Shown here piece after piece: positions 36,104 to 46,639 of a stretch of 64,000 nucleotides of DNA. The notes beneath the pieces are model-generated. The model worked only from the letters and a program-made list of their open reading frames with translations. It did no database searches and was not told the origin of the DNA. Source of the DNA: Candidatus Neomarinimicrobiota bacterium (GTDB taxonomy: Bacteria; Fidelibacterota; Marinisomatia; Marinisomatales; TCS55); contig JABIDL010000020.1 of NCBI GenBank assembly GCA_018651745.1, forward strand, positions 1 to 64,000, read 5' to 3'. Both the position numbers and the translations under genes were made by a program. How positions within the stretch are numbered: position 1 is the first letter of the stretch; every line of letters begins with the position of its first letter.

Positions 36104-39100
36104 TTATGGTTTGTAATCATACTCCATTATTTCTCCATCAGACCAAGATGTTGGGTTTTTCTTTGCTTTTGTTAAGACTTTAATCCTATTTGGTCCAATA
36201 AATTCAATTAGACTAAATCGTTTTTCACCTGTATCCGTTTGTTCGGTTTCTAATATCCACGGAGAAGATGAATAATCAATGGTATAGGTTCCAAATGTCT
36301 GATTACTAATCTTACTTCCAATGGCTGCACCCTCAGCGAATTCCCCCGTCAATCCAAATGAACCATTCAGCGGTGTAAAGGTCCACACCACCTGCATAAT
36401 AGGTCCCTGCCAATACCAATTTCCTTCAAGGCTTCTGACGTACGTTATCCCGTTAATAGATACCGGATCATTCTCGTTCCCGGCAATATCTTTTCCGGAA
36501 AAAGATAAACTATATTCCGTTCCGGGCGATAATTCATTCATATTGTTTAATTCAATATTAGGATGTTCACCTGCATTTAGTTCATCATCAATTAATAGTA
36601 TTGCGTGTGGCGCTTGGGCATCGGGATTGCCTCCGGTTCGAGAGAAATTAACAGTCGCCGTTGTTAACAATTCTGAATTTGAGTAGGTCAAATTCGGTCC
36701 CAGCATAACTTGATTCCCACTTGGTTTTTGAAATAAAATTTTAGGTTTGGTTATATCATACAAAACATCATTCGAAACGTTTAAAATAGAATTAGAAGTG
36801 TTAGAATTATTTGCTAAATCCATACCTTTAAATTTGACCAGATATATGGATCCATCTTGCAATGTTGCAGAATTTGATAAATGAGTTGGCGATAATTGAA
36901 CAATCTCTAATTCCAAATCTTGTAAAGATACTGAATGCGGGGAAGATGGATCAGTGGTCCCTCCTGTTTGAATATAAGTTATGCTACCTTCTGATAAAGG
37001 TTCGGATATTTTATATGCTAACTTAGAATTATTTATTGTCGAATTATTTTCCGGATATAACAATTCCAATGTTGGAGGAATATCATCGTACACGATATTC
37101 ATAACAAGTTTTTTACCAATATTCCCTGAAAAGTCCGCTCCTTCAAATGTGATTCGGTACATCGTTCCCGTCACAAGATCTGGTTGGATAACCGTCTCCG
37201 ACGAATGACTTCCTGCAGATAGCATTTCCGAGGTAAAATCTACTCGATGAGGCACACTCGGATCATCAGTTCCTCCCATGTATTTCCAAGTAAATGCCCC
37301 GGATTTTAATGTTTCATTTATAGTGAACTTGACTAAAGGTGAATTAATTCTACTCGTCATTTTTGGAAACAGATTGGTAAACATGGGTTTTGAAACATCA
37401 TAAGTAAGCCCATGAGCAAGGTCTATTCTGGTGGAATTTCCTGCTCTATCTGTTCCCGTTGCCAATAATGAATACACTGTTCCATCCTGCAATTCCGTTT
37501 GAAAACTTAGCGACCCAAGAGTTGGCATACCGTTTGCCAATTCGGATTCAGAAAATTCAATATTGCGAGGACTTAATGGGTCTGTTTCGCCGCCGGTAGC
37601 TGACCACACAATTGATCCATTTACCAATAGCTCATCAATTTCGAATTGAACATTAGGATCTTTAATGAACATTTTTGTTACGGGTAAATAATGGGTAAAA
37701 CTGGGTGGCTGGTTATCAAAATGCATTTCAGTTAAATGTGCTGTAGCAGAATTCCCGGCAAGATCAACACCGTGTAACGCCATTGAATAAGTCACATCAC
37801 TCACCAATTTCGGTGAATTACTCAAAAGGATATTATCATATTTTCCTGCCAACAAATATTGGCCCGTCAACAGCTGTTGATGTGGCGAATTTGGATCCGG
37901 TTCACCGGAAACCCGCGTCCAAGAAATGGCTGCCTCTTGCAAAGTCTCACCTATCCTAATTCCAAATCTAGTATGATTGACAAACGTATCAACCAACGGT
38001 GAAGTGATTTCCAAAAATGGGCGATCTCTATCAATTTGGATATTTTCTACAACAACAGTCGTAGCGACATTTCCTGCTAAATCTTCCCCTGAATATGAAA
38101 TCGAATACGTTGATCCACTCACTAATTCCATACTTGTCAAATCCAATGAATATTCTCCTGGATTTAAATGATTCGCTTCCAATGAAAAGGTATGTGGGCT
38201 TTTGGGGTCTATTTGCCCACCGGTTTGTATAAGGTTAATGTCCCCTTTTTTAAGGTTTTCATCGGAAAAAATATTTACCATTAAATTTTGATGAAATGAT
38301 TTTGCTTCAGGATAGTGAATGGAAAGTGCTGGATCAGTAATGTCATAATTTATTTCTGTAAGCGTGACAGTCTCAGATCGATTCCCTGCAAAATCCATTC
38401 CGTCAAAACTAATTGTATAAATACTTCCATCTTGCAAGGGATGATTGACATTTATCAATTCGTGGATTCCGTTGCTTAACTCATCCTCTGCCAATTGATA
38501 AACATGCGGACTCCCGGGGTCTGGGGCACCACCGGTTCGAAAAAATGTTATTGAGCCATCTGCCATCTTTTCTGATGACGAAAAAGAAACAGTAGAATGG
38601 TTCACTTTTGAAGAAGGAATTGGATAATTCAATGTTAGCATGGGAGGTTTTACATCAAATAAAACGTTTGTAGCTTGAGCCACCTTTGCAATATTCCCCG
38701 CATTGTCTCCTCCTTCAATCGAAATCGTATATCGCCCTCCATCCGCAAGTTTATCCATGATATTGAGGTCAAATCCAGAATGCATTCCTTGTTCCATTTC
38801 TATTCCAGACATTTCATGAATATGCGGTGAATTTGGATCCTGCGTGCCACCGAATTGAATAAATCTGATTTTTCCCCAAGCAAGATTGTCTGAAAGCATA
38901 TAAGAAACATCGCTGGTTTTTATCTGTTCGGAATCGAGTGGCTGACTAATTGAAATTATCGGGGGCTCATTGTCAAAACCGACATCAGAAACCACATTAG
39001 ATGTAGCTTCATTTCCTGCAAAATCGACCGTAGATACTGAATAATTATATATTGCGCCGTTTACAAGATTTGGTCTGTTTGTAGATAAAAAATATAAAGC

Positions 39101-42100
39101 TGAAAGGTCTTTTCTGCCTTTTTCTAATTCGGCGCCGGTCAGTTGAATGAAATGTGGAGATTCAGAGTCCATTTCACCATCCGTTCGTTTGATGGTTAAT
39201 GTAGCCTCTTTTACATTTTCATTGATTGAATAGGAAAATGTTTCTTCACGGATTTCAGAATTCGATATCGGGTTCAATATATTAATTTCCGGAGGGTTAA
39301 TGTCGTAGGAAATATTTGAATTTGTAGCGGCATCGCCAACATTACCGGCTAAGTCAGTACCCGATAGCGTAATAGAATACACGCCGCCGTCTTCCCACAC
39401 ATCCAACCCCGGAATCGTTACATTATTAAAATTATTTGCATTCAAATATTCACCGGACAATGCTACTCGTATTGGTTGTTGACCATTTTGGAGCAACTCG
39501 ATGGATCCCTCCTTTAAATGTTCACTAATGCCAAACGAAATTGAACTTTGCCTTACAAATGTGTTAGACTCGGGCGCAAATAATGCAATATTTGGTTTTT
39601 CGCTGTCAAATTTAATATCAGTTATATTTGTTGGACTTGTTTCATTTCCAGCTAAATCTTTTCCATAGAATTCCATTTCATATACAATACCACTTTCCAA
39701 GCCAACAGATGGCGGTAACTCACCCCCTCCTATACCGGCTTTAAGTCTATTTCCATCTAATTTGAGTTCAAATTTTCCTTGACCTAAATTTTTTGTTTTG
39801 CCGATGCTGATTTTTCCTTCGGTTAAATCTTCTGTCAGATTGTACGAAAGGGTAATTGAATTTAATAATGTGTCACTCGATGGTGAAATATGGATAAATG
39901 CAGGTTGGGTAATATCATACTTAATATTTTCCAAAATTGATATTTCTGACAGATTCTCAGCGCGATCAAATCCCTGGATGGCAATTGAATAAAATACGCC
40001 ATCTACCAGATTCAATCTATCCATTGAATAATCATTATATTCACCTACTTTCAAAAGTGCATCGGTTAATTGTAATCGATGCGGACTGGCTTCATCGGCA
40101 CCATCCGTTGCTGTCCACGTTATATTACCACTTGATAAAGTTTCATTTGTGGAAAATGAAAAACGTGTATGATTAACAGAAGAATTGGAAGATGGTTCTG
40201 TTAATTTGATTTCCGGTGGTGTACCGTCGTAAGTGACGTTTATAATATCTTCTGCAATACCTTCATTCCCGGCTAAGTCAACTCCGGTAAATTTGATAGT
40301 ATTTGGAATATTTTCTTTGATGGATAATAAAGAGCCAGAAATAATATGTATTCCTTTAGCTAAATATTCCAGTCCCAAATCAATTTGCGATTCTTCATAT
40401 TCACTCGAAATCCAGGTTATCGAACCACTTTTGAGTGTTTCATTGAGAGAAATTTTCATATCAGAATTTGTGATATAACTATCACTAACCGGTGATATAA
40501 TATTCAAAATCGGCATAGAAATGTCATAAATAATGTTCGTTTCAATCAAAGGCTCCGAATTATTCCCTGCAAAGTCAGTACCAATGACAGAAATAGTGTA
40601 ATTGGTTCCATCTTTTAAATTTCGCATGTGGCCTACGAAATTTGGATTTTTTGATGCTGTTTTTAACTCTTCCGGGGATAAGTCTATTGTAAAATTTTGA
40701 TTACCGGATATCATCACTTTTCCGGATGCCAATACTTCAGAAATGGTAAAGATGATGTCATCTGAATTAATAAAACTATTTGATTTTGGAAACAGATTCG
40801 TTATTTCTGGAGGCGTTCGATCAACCCTGAATTCTGTTATTGTAACTGGTGTAGCCTGATTCCCGGCTGGGTCTGTCGCTTTGATGGAAATATTATACAA
40901 CCCACCGTCTGTTAAGATTGGTTGAATATATGTATCTGAATGATGGATTCCTTTTTTAGCTGCTTTTTCTGCGATTTCAAAAAGTTTATGAAGCGGAGCA
41001 CCGGAAATGTCTTTTCCATTCCATGCAATAGAACCGGTTGCAATGTTTTCAGAAAGGCTGTATTCAATGTCGGTTAAGGCACTTATAATTTGACTGTTTG
41101 GTGAAACAATTTCGATTACAGGTGGCGTGATATCATATAAAATATTATTAACGTAAACCGTATCACTATAATTTCCTGCAAAATCAGTTGCATAAAACTG
41201 AAGGTCGTATGTTGATCCATCTACGAGATTTGGCTGATTTTTTAAAACTATATTAGTAGTCAATCCATCGTTCAATTCTTGGCCCTCTAACACAATGATT
41301 TTCGGAGATTCTGTGACAGTTGTTCCACCGGATTGAGACCAAACCATAAAGGCAGTCTTCAACTTTTCGCTATTATTAAAACTTACTTTCGTATGATTCA
41401 CTGCGGAATTTTCTTTCGGCATTGTAATGGATAACCTCGGCGGAGTAGAATCAAAAATGATGCGTTGAATTGTTTTATTAGCAATCATATTTCCTGCTCT
41501 GTCTCGTCCTGAGAATTCAACTGTATAAATTCCTTGTTCAACGAGAGTTGGACCATTCAAAAGAAAAACATCTTGGTGGTCACCCTTTTTCAACATCGCA
41601 TCTTTCATATTAAAAATATAGGGACTATTGGAATCAGGTTTTCCACCGACAAATCGATACAATACAGATCCTTCAAATAGATCTTCGTTGATAGAAAACC
41701 CGATTGCCGGCGTGGAAATATATTGATCATCCTGAGGATATAAAGGTGTTAATACCGGAGCGGTTATGTCATACAGGATATTTTCTATCGTAGGAATATT
41801 TGATTCATTTCCGGCTGGATCTTTTCCACGAATAAATACCCGATAAATTGTTCCATCAACCAATAAAGGCGCTCTTACGATGACCTGATTATCTTTGTTT
41901 CCCGCGTTCAATTCAAACCCAACCAGAGGCTGGATATGAGGTGAATTATTATCATCCCTTCCACCCATCTTTTCCCAAATTACTTCTGCACTCAACAAAT
42001 CTTCGCTCAATGAAAAACTGATTTCTTTATGATTTACCGCCGTTCCGGATTCAGGAAATGTCAAAGAAATATCAGGAGGGGTAAAATCATACATGATATT

Positions 42101-44620
42101 AGAAAGAATAACTTCTTCAGCGTGATTCCCAGCGCGATCTGATCCATTAAATGATATAGAATAAAGGACATTTTCTAACACATCAGGCATTCCTTCAATT
42201 TCGATTTCTAAATGTTCGCCGGGTTTTTTATCCTGATCTGACCAAATAACTTCGAATGGATCATTTAACTCCCCATCGGTTTCGGTTGGATTCCAAACAA
42301 TCATGCCTTTATTTAGCTTTTCTGATAAAGAATATGAAATATGTGTATGATTCAAAATCATTTCGGACAATGGATGGGGCACTGAAATAATTGGTTTGGA
42401 AAAATCGTATAAAATATCTTCGATCATCAAAGTATCAGATTGATTCCCTGCTCTATCTGATCCTCGGAATTCAAGCTTGTAAATTCCACCATCCACAAGT
42501 CTAGGATTATTCCTTAGCGTAATGTCTGCATGAATCCCTGATTCTAATTCTTCTTTGGCCAGATTCATTCTATAGTTGTTCTTTGGATCTTCTTCCCCTC
42601 CAGTTCGAGTCCATTTAATTGACCCTTCATGTAATTTTTCAGACAATGTATATGATAAATTATGATGATTCAGGGCAGAACCATTAAGTGGCATTAAATC
42701 AGTAAATTTAGGTGGACTTGCATCAAATAGTATATGTTGTATTTGAATCAATTCCCCTTCGTTTCCGGCATAATCTATTCCGGTAAGGGTAAGTGCATAT
42801 TCGGTTCCATCTACCAATTCGGGTTCTTGTTCTAAATTGATTCGAATTTTTTCACCTTTTGTAAGTTCATCCTTTAGAAGTGGGACGATTCGTGGCGAAC
42901 TAGAATCAGCGGTCCCATCCGTTCTATCCCAACGAAATTCAGCAGCTTGTAAATTTTCATTAAAAGCAAATGAAACAGACGGATCACGAATAGCTACATC
43001 ATTTATCGGATAAATCAAGGTTAGAACAGGTGGTGAAATATCGTAAAATATAGAATCCACATTTACAATTTTAGATATATTCCCGGCTAGGTCAACGCCA
43101 GACACCGAGAAACGATACATTGCACCATCAACAAGCATAATGGATTCGGTAACATCTAATTTGAATTCTGATCTTTCTTCAGAAATCATTTCTCGATCAA
43201 TGATATGCGGCGCATTCACATCTTTCAAACCAGCCATCTGACGAATTTCTAATTTCCAAGATTGAATTGCTTCATCCGTTGAAAAGGTCGTATTCCCATT
43301 ATTAATAAACGAAGCTAATGGAGGATTCGTAAGAGAAAATCTTGGTGCGGTAATGTCATAATGAATCGAATCAACTTTTACAGGAATTGAAATATTTCCA
43401 GCTTTGTCAATTCCAATCATTTCAAGTTGGTATATTACACTATCCTGCAAATCAGTTTGATTGGTTAAAATCATTTTTCCTGAATCTGGAATCAATTCAT
43501 TTTCAATAAATTGAATAGTATCAATGGAAGTATTAAAATCAACGTTGTCAGGAATCCACATAACAAAAGCACGTTCCATAGATTCTGAAACACTAAACCC
43601 AAATTCCGGTTGATTGATATGAGGATCCACGTTCAGTGTTAAAATTGGTGGTGAATTATCAAAAACTAAATTCCGAATGATTCGCTTATTTGCCACGTAT
43701 TCTTTTGTTGTAAATCCTGTAAATGTAACATCGTATTCCAAACTGTCGATCATAAGAGTGTCAACTCTCCAATCAATCAGATGATTCCCTGTTTTAATTT
43801 CAGCCTTACTCATTTGGAAGCGTAATGTATCTTGAAGATGACGCCAAGTAGAATCAGATAAAGTCCACGCCAAAAACCCGTACTCAAGATCACCGTCCAA
43901 TTTATAACCAACTCGAGAATGATTGACTAAGGATGAATCTTCAGGAGACAAAAAATGTAATATTACCTCCGTTCCATCTGCAGCAAGATTGATTTCAAAT
44001 GCAAGTGTATTTGTCGAATCATATTCAAGAATGTGAGTAACATTTGTAATTGGGTCAGTAGCATACAGCCATTTACGCATAGATTTGCCGGAGGGTCGTT
44101 TAATCCATTCTTGTTTCGACATATACCCAAGAGAATCGTATTCAAATCTAATGTTTCCGTACTCAAACGCATCCACATCTAAAAACTGATAGGTTTCAAC
44201 TCGTCCGCTCTTATTAAATGTTTGGATGGTAAACCGGTCATTCCATCGCTTTACCGTATCTACTCCATATACATATTCGATATACGCTTCCGTTTTTTCC
44301 TCATGACCAAATGTAGTCTTTTGAACCATTACCGTATCATTAATCAGGATTTCCTTTGTGGATAGGTCATCTGTAGAGTCCGCGTATGTATATCGCTCAA
44401 ACCGAGTCATGTCACCCTGTTCGTTTATGATGGATTTTAGGATCAATTTCCCTTGAGAATCAAAATCAGCGCGAATGTATATTTTTCCGCTTACTTTATA
44501 TTTTGACACCGGCTGATCACTAAGAAACTCAGCTTCGGACTGATAGTATTTCGTTTGATCTTCCGAAAGCGCAAATAGACATAGCGCAAGTGTGAAAATG
44601 GAAAGGATAACCCGTTTCAT
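36104..44620 (-). CDS. Giant secreted tandem-repeat protein (about 23 Ig-like repeats)
   Basis: A 2838-residue exported protein. A signal peptide (VILSIFTLALCLFALS) is followed by about 250 residues with YD-repeat-like text (FERYTYADSTDDL, FEYDSLGYMSKQEW). From about 325 to 2720 there are roughly 23 tandem repeats of about 100-115 residues. Each follows YDITPPxLxxxxP-x5-INHxxxSFxxSE-x-L-x-x-G-x-I...DPNSPHxxxL...LVDGxxYxIxFxGxDxAGN. The C-terminal 100 residues (EGNWYWQGPIMQVVWTFTPL) form a distinct, lipocalin-like small domain. There is no type IX sorting motif, so the export route differs from the other giant protein. Ig stacks suggest a cell-surface fibre. It stands alone between the acidic hypothetical and CorC genes. 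Confidence 0.85.
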   Translation of the reverse strand: MKRVILSIFTLALCLFALSEDQTKYYQSEAEFLSDQPVSKYKVSGKIYIRADFDSQGKLILKSIINEQGDMTRFERYTYADSTDDLSTKEILINDTVMVQKTTFGHEEKTEAYIEYVYGVDTVKRWNDRFTIQTFNKSGRVETYQFLDVDAFEYGNIRFEYDSLGYMSKQEWIKRPSGKSMRKWLYATDPITNVTHILEYDSTNTLAFEINLAADGTEVILHFLSPEDSSLVNHSRVGYKLDGDLEYGFLAWTLSDSTWRHLQDTLRFQMSKAEIKTGNHLIDWRVDTLMIDSLEYDVTFTGFTTKEYVANKRIIRNLVFDNSPPILTLNVDPHINQPEFGFSVSESMERAFVMWIPDNVDFNTSIDTIQFIENELIPDSGKMILTNQTDLQDSVIYQLEMIGIDKAGNISIPVKVDSIHYDITAPRFSLTNPPLASFINNGNTTFSTDEAIQSWKLEIRQMAGLKDVNAPHIIDREMISEERSEFKLDVTESIMLVDGAMYRFSVSGVDLAGNISKIVNVDSIFYDISPPVLTLIYPINDVAIRDPSVSFAFNENLQAAEFRWDRTDGTADSSSPRIVPLLKDELTKGEKIRINLEQEPELVDGTEYALTLTGIDYAGNEGELIQIQHILFDASPPKFTDLMPLNGSALNHHNLSYTLSEKLHEGSIKWTRTGGEEDPKNNYRMNLAKEELESGIHADITLRNNPRLVDGGIYKLEFRGSDRAGNQSDTLMIEDILYDFSKPIISVPHPLSEMILNHTHISYSLSEKLNKGMIVWNPTETDGELNDPFEVIWSDQDKKPGEHLEIEIEGMPDVLENVLYSISFNGSDRAGNHAEEVILSNIMYDFTPPDISLTFPESGTAVNHKEISFSLSEDLLSAEVIWEKMGGRDDNNSPHIQPLVGFELNAGNKDNQVIVRAPLLVDGTIYRVFIRGKDPAGNESNIPTIENILYDITAPVLTPLYPQDDQYISTPAIGFSINEDLFEGSVLYRFVGGKPDSNSPYIFNMKDAMLKKGDHQDVFLLNGPTLVEQGIYTVEFSGRDRAGNMIANKTIQRIIFDSTPPRLSITMPKENSAVNHTKVSFNNSEKLKTAFMVWSQSGGTTVTESPKIIVLEGQELNDGLTTNIVLKNQPNLVDGSTYDLQFYATDFAGNYSDTVYVNNILYDITPPVIEIVSPNSQIISALTDIEYSLSENIATGSIAWNGKDISGAPLHKLFEIAEKAAKKGIHHSDTYIQPILTDGGLYNISIKATDPAGNQATPVTITEFRVDRTPPEITNLFPKSNSFINSDDIIFTISEVLASGKVMISGNQNFTIDLSPEELKTASKNPNFVGHMRNLKDGTNYTISVIGTDFAGNNSEPLIETNIIYDISMPILNIISPVSDSYITNSDMKISLNETLKSGSITWISSEYEESQIDLGLEYLAKGIHIISGSLLSIKENIPNTIKFTGVDLAGNEGIAEDIINVTYDGTPPEIKLTEPSSNSSVNHTRFSFSTNETLSSGNITWTATDGADEASPHRLQLTDALLKVGEYNDYSMDRLNLVDGVFYSIAIQGFDRAENLSEISILENIKYDITQPAFIHISPSSDTLLNSITLSYNLTEDLTEGKISIGKTKNLGQGKFELKLDGNRLKAGIGGGELPPSVGLESGIVYEMEFYGKDLAGNETSPTNITDIKFDSEKPNIALFAPESNTFVRQSSISFGISEHLKEGSIELLQNGQQPIRVALSGEYLNANNFNNVTIPGLDVWEDGGVYSITLSGTDLAGNVGDAATNSNISYDINPPEINILNPISNSEIREETFSYSINENVKEATLTIKRTDGEMDSESPHFIQLTGAELEKGRKDLSALYFLSTNRPNLVNGAIYNYSVSTVDFAGNEATSNVVSDVGFDNEPPIISISQPLDSEQIKTSDVSYMLSDNLAWGKIRFIQFGGTQDPNSPHIHEMSGIEMEQGMHSGFDLNIMDKLADGGRYTISIEGGDNAGNIAKVAQATNVLFDVKPPMLTLNYPIPSSKVNHSTVSFSSSEKMADGSITFFRTGGAPDPGSPHVYQLAEDELSNGIHELINVNHPLQDGSIYTISFDGMDFAGNRSETVTLTEINYDITDPALSIHYPEAKSFHQNLMVNIFSDENLKKGDINLIQTGGQIDPKSPHTFSLEANHLNPGEYSLDLTSMELVSGSTYSISYSGEDLAGNVATTVVVENIQIDRDRPFLEITSPLVDTFVNHTRFGIRIGETLQEAAISWTRVSGEPDPNSPHQQLLTGQYLLAGKYDNILLSNSPKLVSDVTYSMALHGVDLAGNSATAHLTEMHFDNQPPSFTHYLPVTKMFIKDPNVQFEIDELLVNGSIVWSATGGETDPLSPRNIEFSESELANGMPTLGSLSFQTELQDGTVYSLLATGTDRAGNSTRIDLAHGLTYDVSKPMFTNLFPKMTSRINSPLVKFTINETLKSGAFTWKYMGGTDDPSVPHRVDFTSEMLSAGSHSSETVIQPDLVTGTMYRITFEGADFSGNIGKKLVMNIVYDDIPPTLELLYPENNSTINNSKLAYKISEPLSEGSITYIQTGGTTDPSSPHSVSLQDLELEIVQLSPTHLSNSATLQDGSIYLVKFKGMDLANNSNTSNSILNVSNDVLYDITKPKILFQKPSGNQVMLGPNLTYSNSELLTTATVNFSRTGGNPDAQAPHAILLIDDELNAGEHPNIELNNMNELSPGTEYSLSFSGKDIAGNENDPVSINGITYVRSLEGNWYWQGPIMQVVWTFTPLNGSFGLTGEFAEGAAIGSKISNQTFGTYTIDYSSSPWILETEQTDTGEKRFSLIEFIGPNRIKVLTKAKKNPTSWSDGEIMEYDYKP

Positions 44621-44668
44621 GGATCGAAATTTAGGCGATCCTACCCACGGATGGAATGATGAGTTATT

Positions 44669-45709
44669 TTATTGTTTTTCTGAATACTCGCGTCTTTTTC
44701 GCATTTTTTCAACTGCGAGTTTCCGCATGTCTTCTACCGAGTCGAATTCGTCAACAATCTCTACGCCAAGAAGCGTTTCGATTGCATCTTCTAGCGTGAT
44801 CAAACCAACTGTACGATCATTTTCATCCGTAGCAATAAATAGATGTTCACGTTTCTTTACTAACAAATCGAGTATTTCCGAAACAGATTTTTTTTGATTA
44901 ACACTTATCACAGGTCCTGCCAATGTTTCCATCGTTACATTAAATTTATCTTCAGCTTTACTTTTTATGATTTGATATCGCCGCACCATTCCAATGATGT
45001 CATCCAAATCGCTACCATAAACAGGAATCCGAGAGAAAGATATATTTTTATTGGTATCAAGAACTTCTTTAACGGTTTGGTTTTTTTGAAGAGTGAACAA
45101 AACAGACCTAGGCGTCATTACTTCTTCTGCGGTAATATTATCCAGTCGAAGAAGATTTTCGATAATCGTTCCTTCCCGATCTTCAATGGCGCCTTCATCT
45201 TCACCCATTTCTGCCAAAACGCCGATTTCTTCCCGCGTTACCTTTATAACAGCTTCATCTGCTCCGAGCCAATTAGACACTAATTCCAAAAGCAAGACAA
45301 AGGGATAGTTAATCCAAATCATCAATTGGATCATGTAAGCTGTTGAGCCTGAAATTCGTTTCCAATGAATTACACCAAGTGTTTTAGGTATAATTTCTGA
45401 AAAAATTAGAATAGACAATGTCAAAATTCCAGATGCGATTGCCACCCATTCTGATCCAAGGAGTATATATGCCTGCGCACCCACACCTGCAGCGCCAACC
45501 GTATTAGCAACTGTGTTTAATGTTAAAATAGCTGCCAAGGGTCGATTGATTGACTCTTTCATTTTTTTTAATATTTTAGCACTTTTATGGTTTTCTTTTT
45601 CCATCATCATAATATGGGTATGAGTTACAGAAAGAAGAACTGATTCCAGAAGTGAACATAGAAATGACACAGACAAGGCGAGTAGGAAATAAACAATTAA
45701 CAAAGTCAT
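44669..45709 (-). CDS. CNNM/CorC-type membrane protein with CBS domains
   Basis: A 346-residue protein: an N-terminal DUF21/CNNM transmembrane domain (about 1-140, with LTLNTVANTVGAAGVGAQAY, then FSEIIPKTLGVI), then two CBS domains (about 195-310; MTPRSVLFTLQKNQTVKEVL, GLITLEDAIETLLGVEIVDE). It lacks the C-terminal CorC_HlyC domain of longer relatives. The family is implicated in Mg2+/Co2+ transport or efflux. It lies 13 bp downstream of the TIGR02206-like gene. Confidence 0.9.
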   Translation of the reverse strand: MTLLIVYFLLALSVSFLCSLLESVLLSVTHTHIMMMEKENHKSAKILKKMKESINRPLAAILTLNTVANTVGAAGVGAQAYILLGSEWVAIASGILTLSILIFSEIIPKTLGVIHWKRISGSTAYMIQLMIWINYPFVLLLELVSNWLGADEAVIKVTREEIGVLAEMGEDEGAIEDREGTIIENLLRLDNITAEEVMTPRSVLFTLQKNQTVKEVLDTNKNISFSRIPVYGSDLDDIIGMVRRYQIIKSKAEDKFNVTMETLAGPVISVNQKKSVSEILDLLVKKREHLFIATDENDRTVGLITLEDAIETLLGVEIVDEFDSVEDMRKLAVEKMRKRREYSEKQ

Positions 45710-45722
45710 ATAGATAATGTAA

Positions 45723-46439
45723 TTAAGTAGAAATCAATCTACTAATATTTTCCTTTCGGTATTTAAGTCCATATGGAAGATACACAACGGCAAAATGCAG
45801 AAGTCCCGCAATTTCAAGTCCGATTAGATGTTCCGGAAAATCACCGATAATAAACGGATTTTCAACAATCGGCGGTGCACAGATGTACATATAATTTGCA
45901 TCTATTAACCAATTAAATATGCCAATAATCGGTAATAATATTTGGGAACCGAGGAATATTTTCCACCATGAACCGGGTCTCGGCTTGAATCCTAGAAGGA
46001 TCGTACACATCAATGCACTTAGTATAATTCCTCCATGGGAAATATAATATTCTACAAATAAAAGCCCCTGCCAGCCTTGTGTAAATTCCGGCGTAACCAG
46101 CGAATGAAATGCGCCAGGAATTCCCCAGAAATATACCAATTCAAATAACAGTTGTTTCCTGACTAAAAGTACAATGCCGGAAAGAATTGCCGACAATCCA
46201 CAAAGATGCAGCGGTAAACTGTTGTATATATCCCAGCCAACAGTATAATGAACATATGGATGCACCAAAATAGCTCGCGCAATCAAGAATGCAGCCACCG
46301 TCTTTATGAGCATTTCCCTTTTTATGGAATCAAGCTTTTTTCCAATAAATATAATCCCAGCAATTAAGCCGGCAGACCAGATGATCGTCTGCCACCAAAT
46401 TGGCGTCAACGGAATAAGTATTTCGTGCGGACTGGTCAA
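45723..46439 (-). CDS. TIGR02206/YwaF-like integral membrane protein
   Basis: A 238-residue protein with six or seven hydrophobic segments. The motifs NSLPLHLCGLSAILSGIVLL, then GIPGAFHSLVTPEF and FVEYYISHGGIILSALM are typical of the YwaF (TIGR02206) family. The molecular function of that family is unknown. The conserved His residues in the membrane could bind a metal or cofactor (inference). It is 13 bp upstream of the CorC-like gene and likely shares its message. Confidence 0.82.
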   Translation of the reverse strand: MTSPHEILIPLTPIWWQTIIWSAGLIAGIIFIGKKLDSIKREMLIKTVAAFLIARAILVHPYVHYTVGWDIYNSLPLHLCGLSAILSGIVLLVRKQLLFELVYFWGIPGAFHSLVTPEFTQGWQGLLFVEYYISHGGIILSALMCTILLGFKPRPGSWWKIFLGSQILLPIIGIFNWLIDANYMYICAPPIVENPFIIGDFPEHLIGLEIAGLLHFAVVYLPYGLKYRKENISRLIST

Positions 46440-46519
46440 TGTTTATTATAGGGTTTTGTGGTGGTTTAATTTTTTGAAAAACCTCATTAGAGACTCCTAT
46501 TCTCATTTATTATTCTAAT

Positions 46520-46620
46520 CCCGCACACGGAGTGTCGGGAGAAGAATCTCAAACGTCTGGTTCGTATTCATAGATTATTTGAAATCACCCTCCGCCATCC
46601 GCCGAATCAGAATGACAGTG
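46520..46620. repeat. Intergenic repeat-like segment with TCCCG hairpin
   Basis: This gene-free stretch contains an imperfect hairpin, TCCCG-C-ACAC-GGA-GTGT-CGGGA (plus near 46519-46540), and a CACTGTCATTCTGATTC-like edge on the minus strand. Such text resembles short interspersed repeats. No second copy in the window matches closely, so the call is tentative. Confidence 0.35.
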
Positions 46621-46639
46621 AAAAACTTGAGAAATTTTG

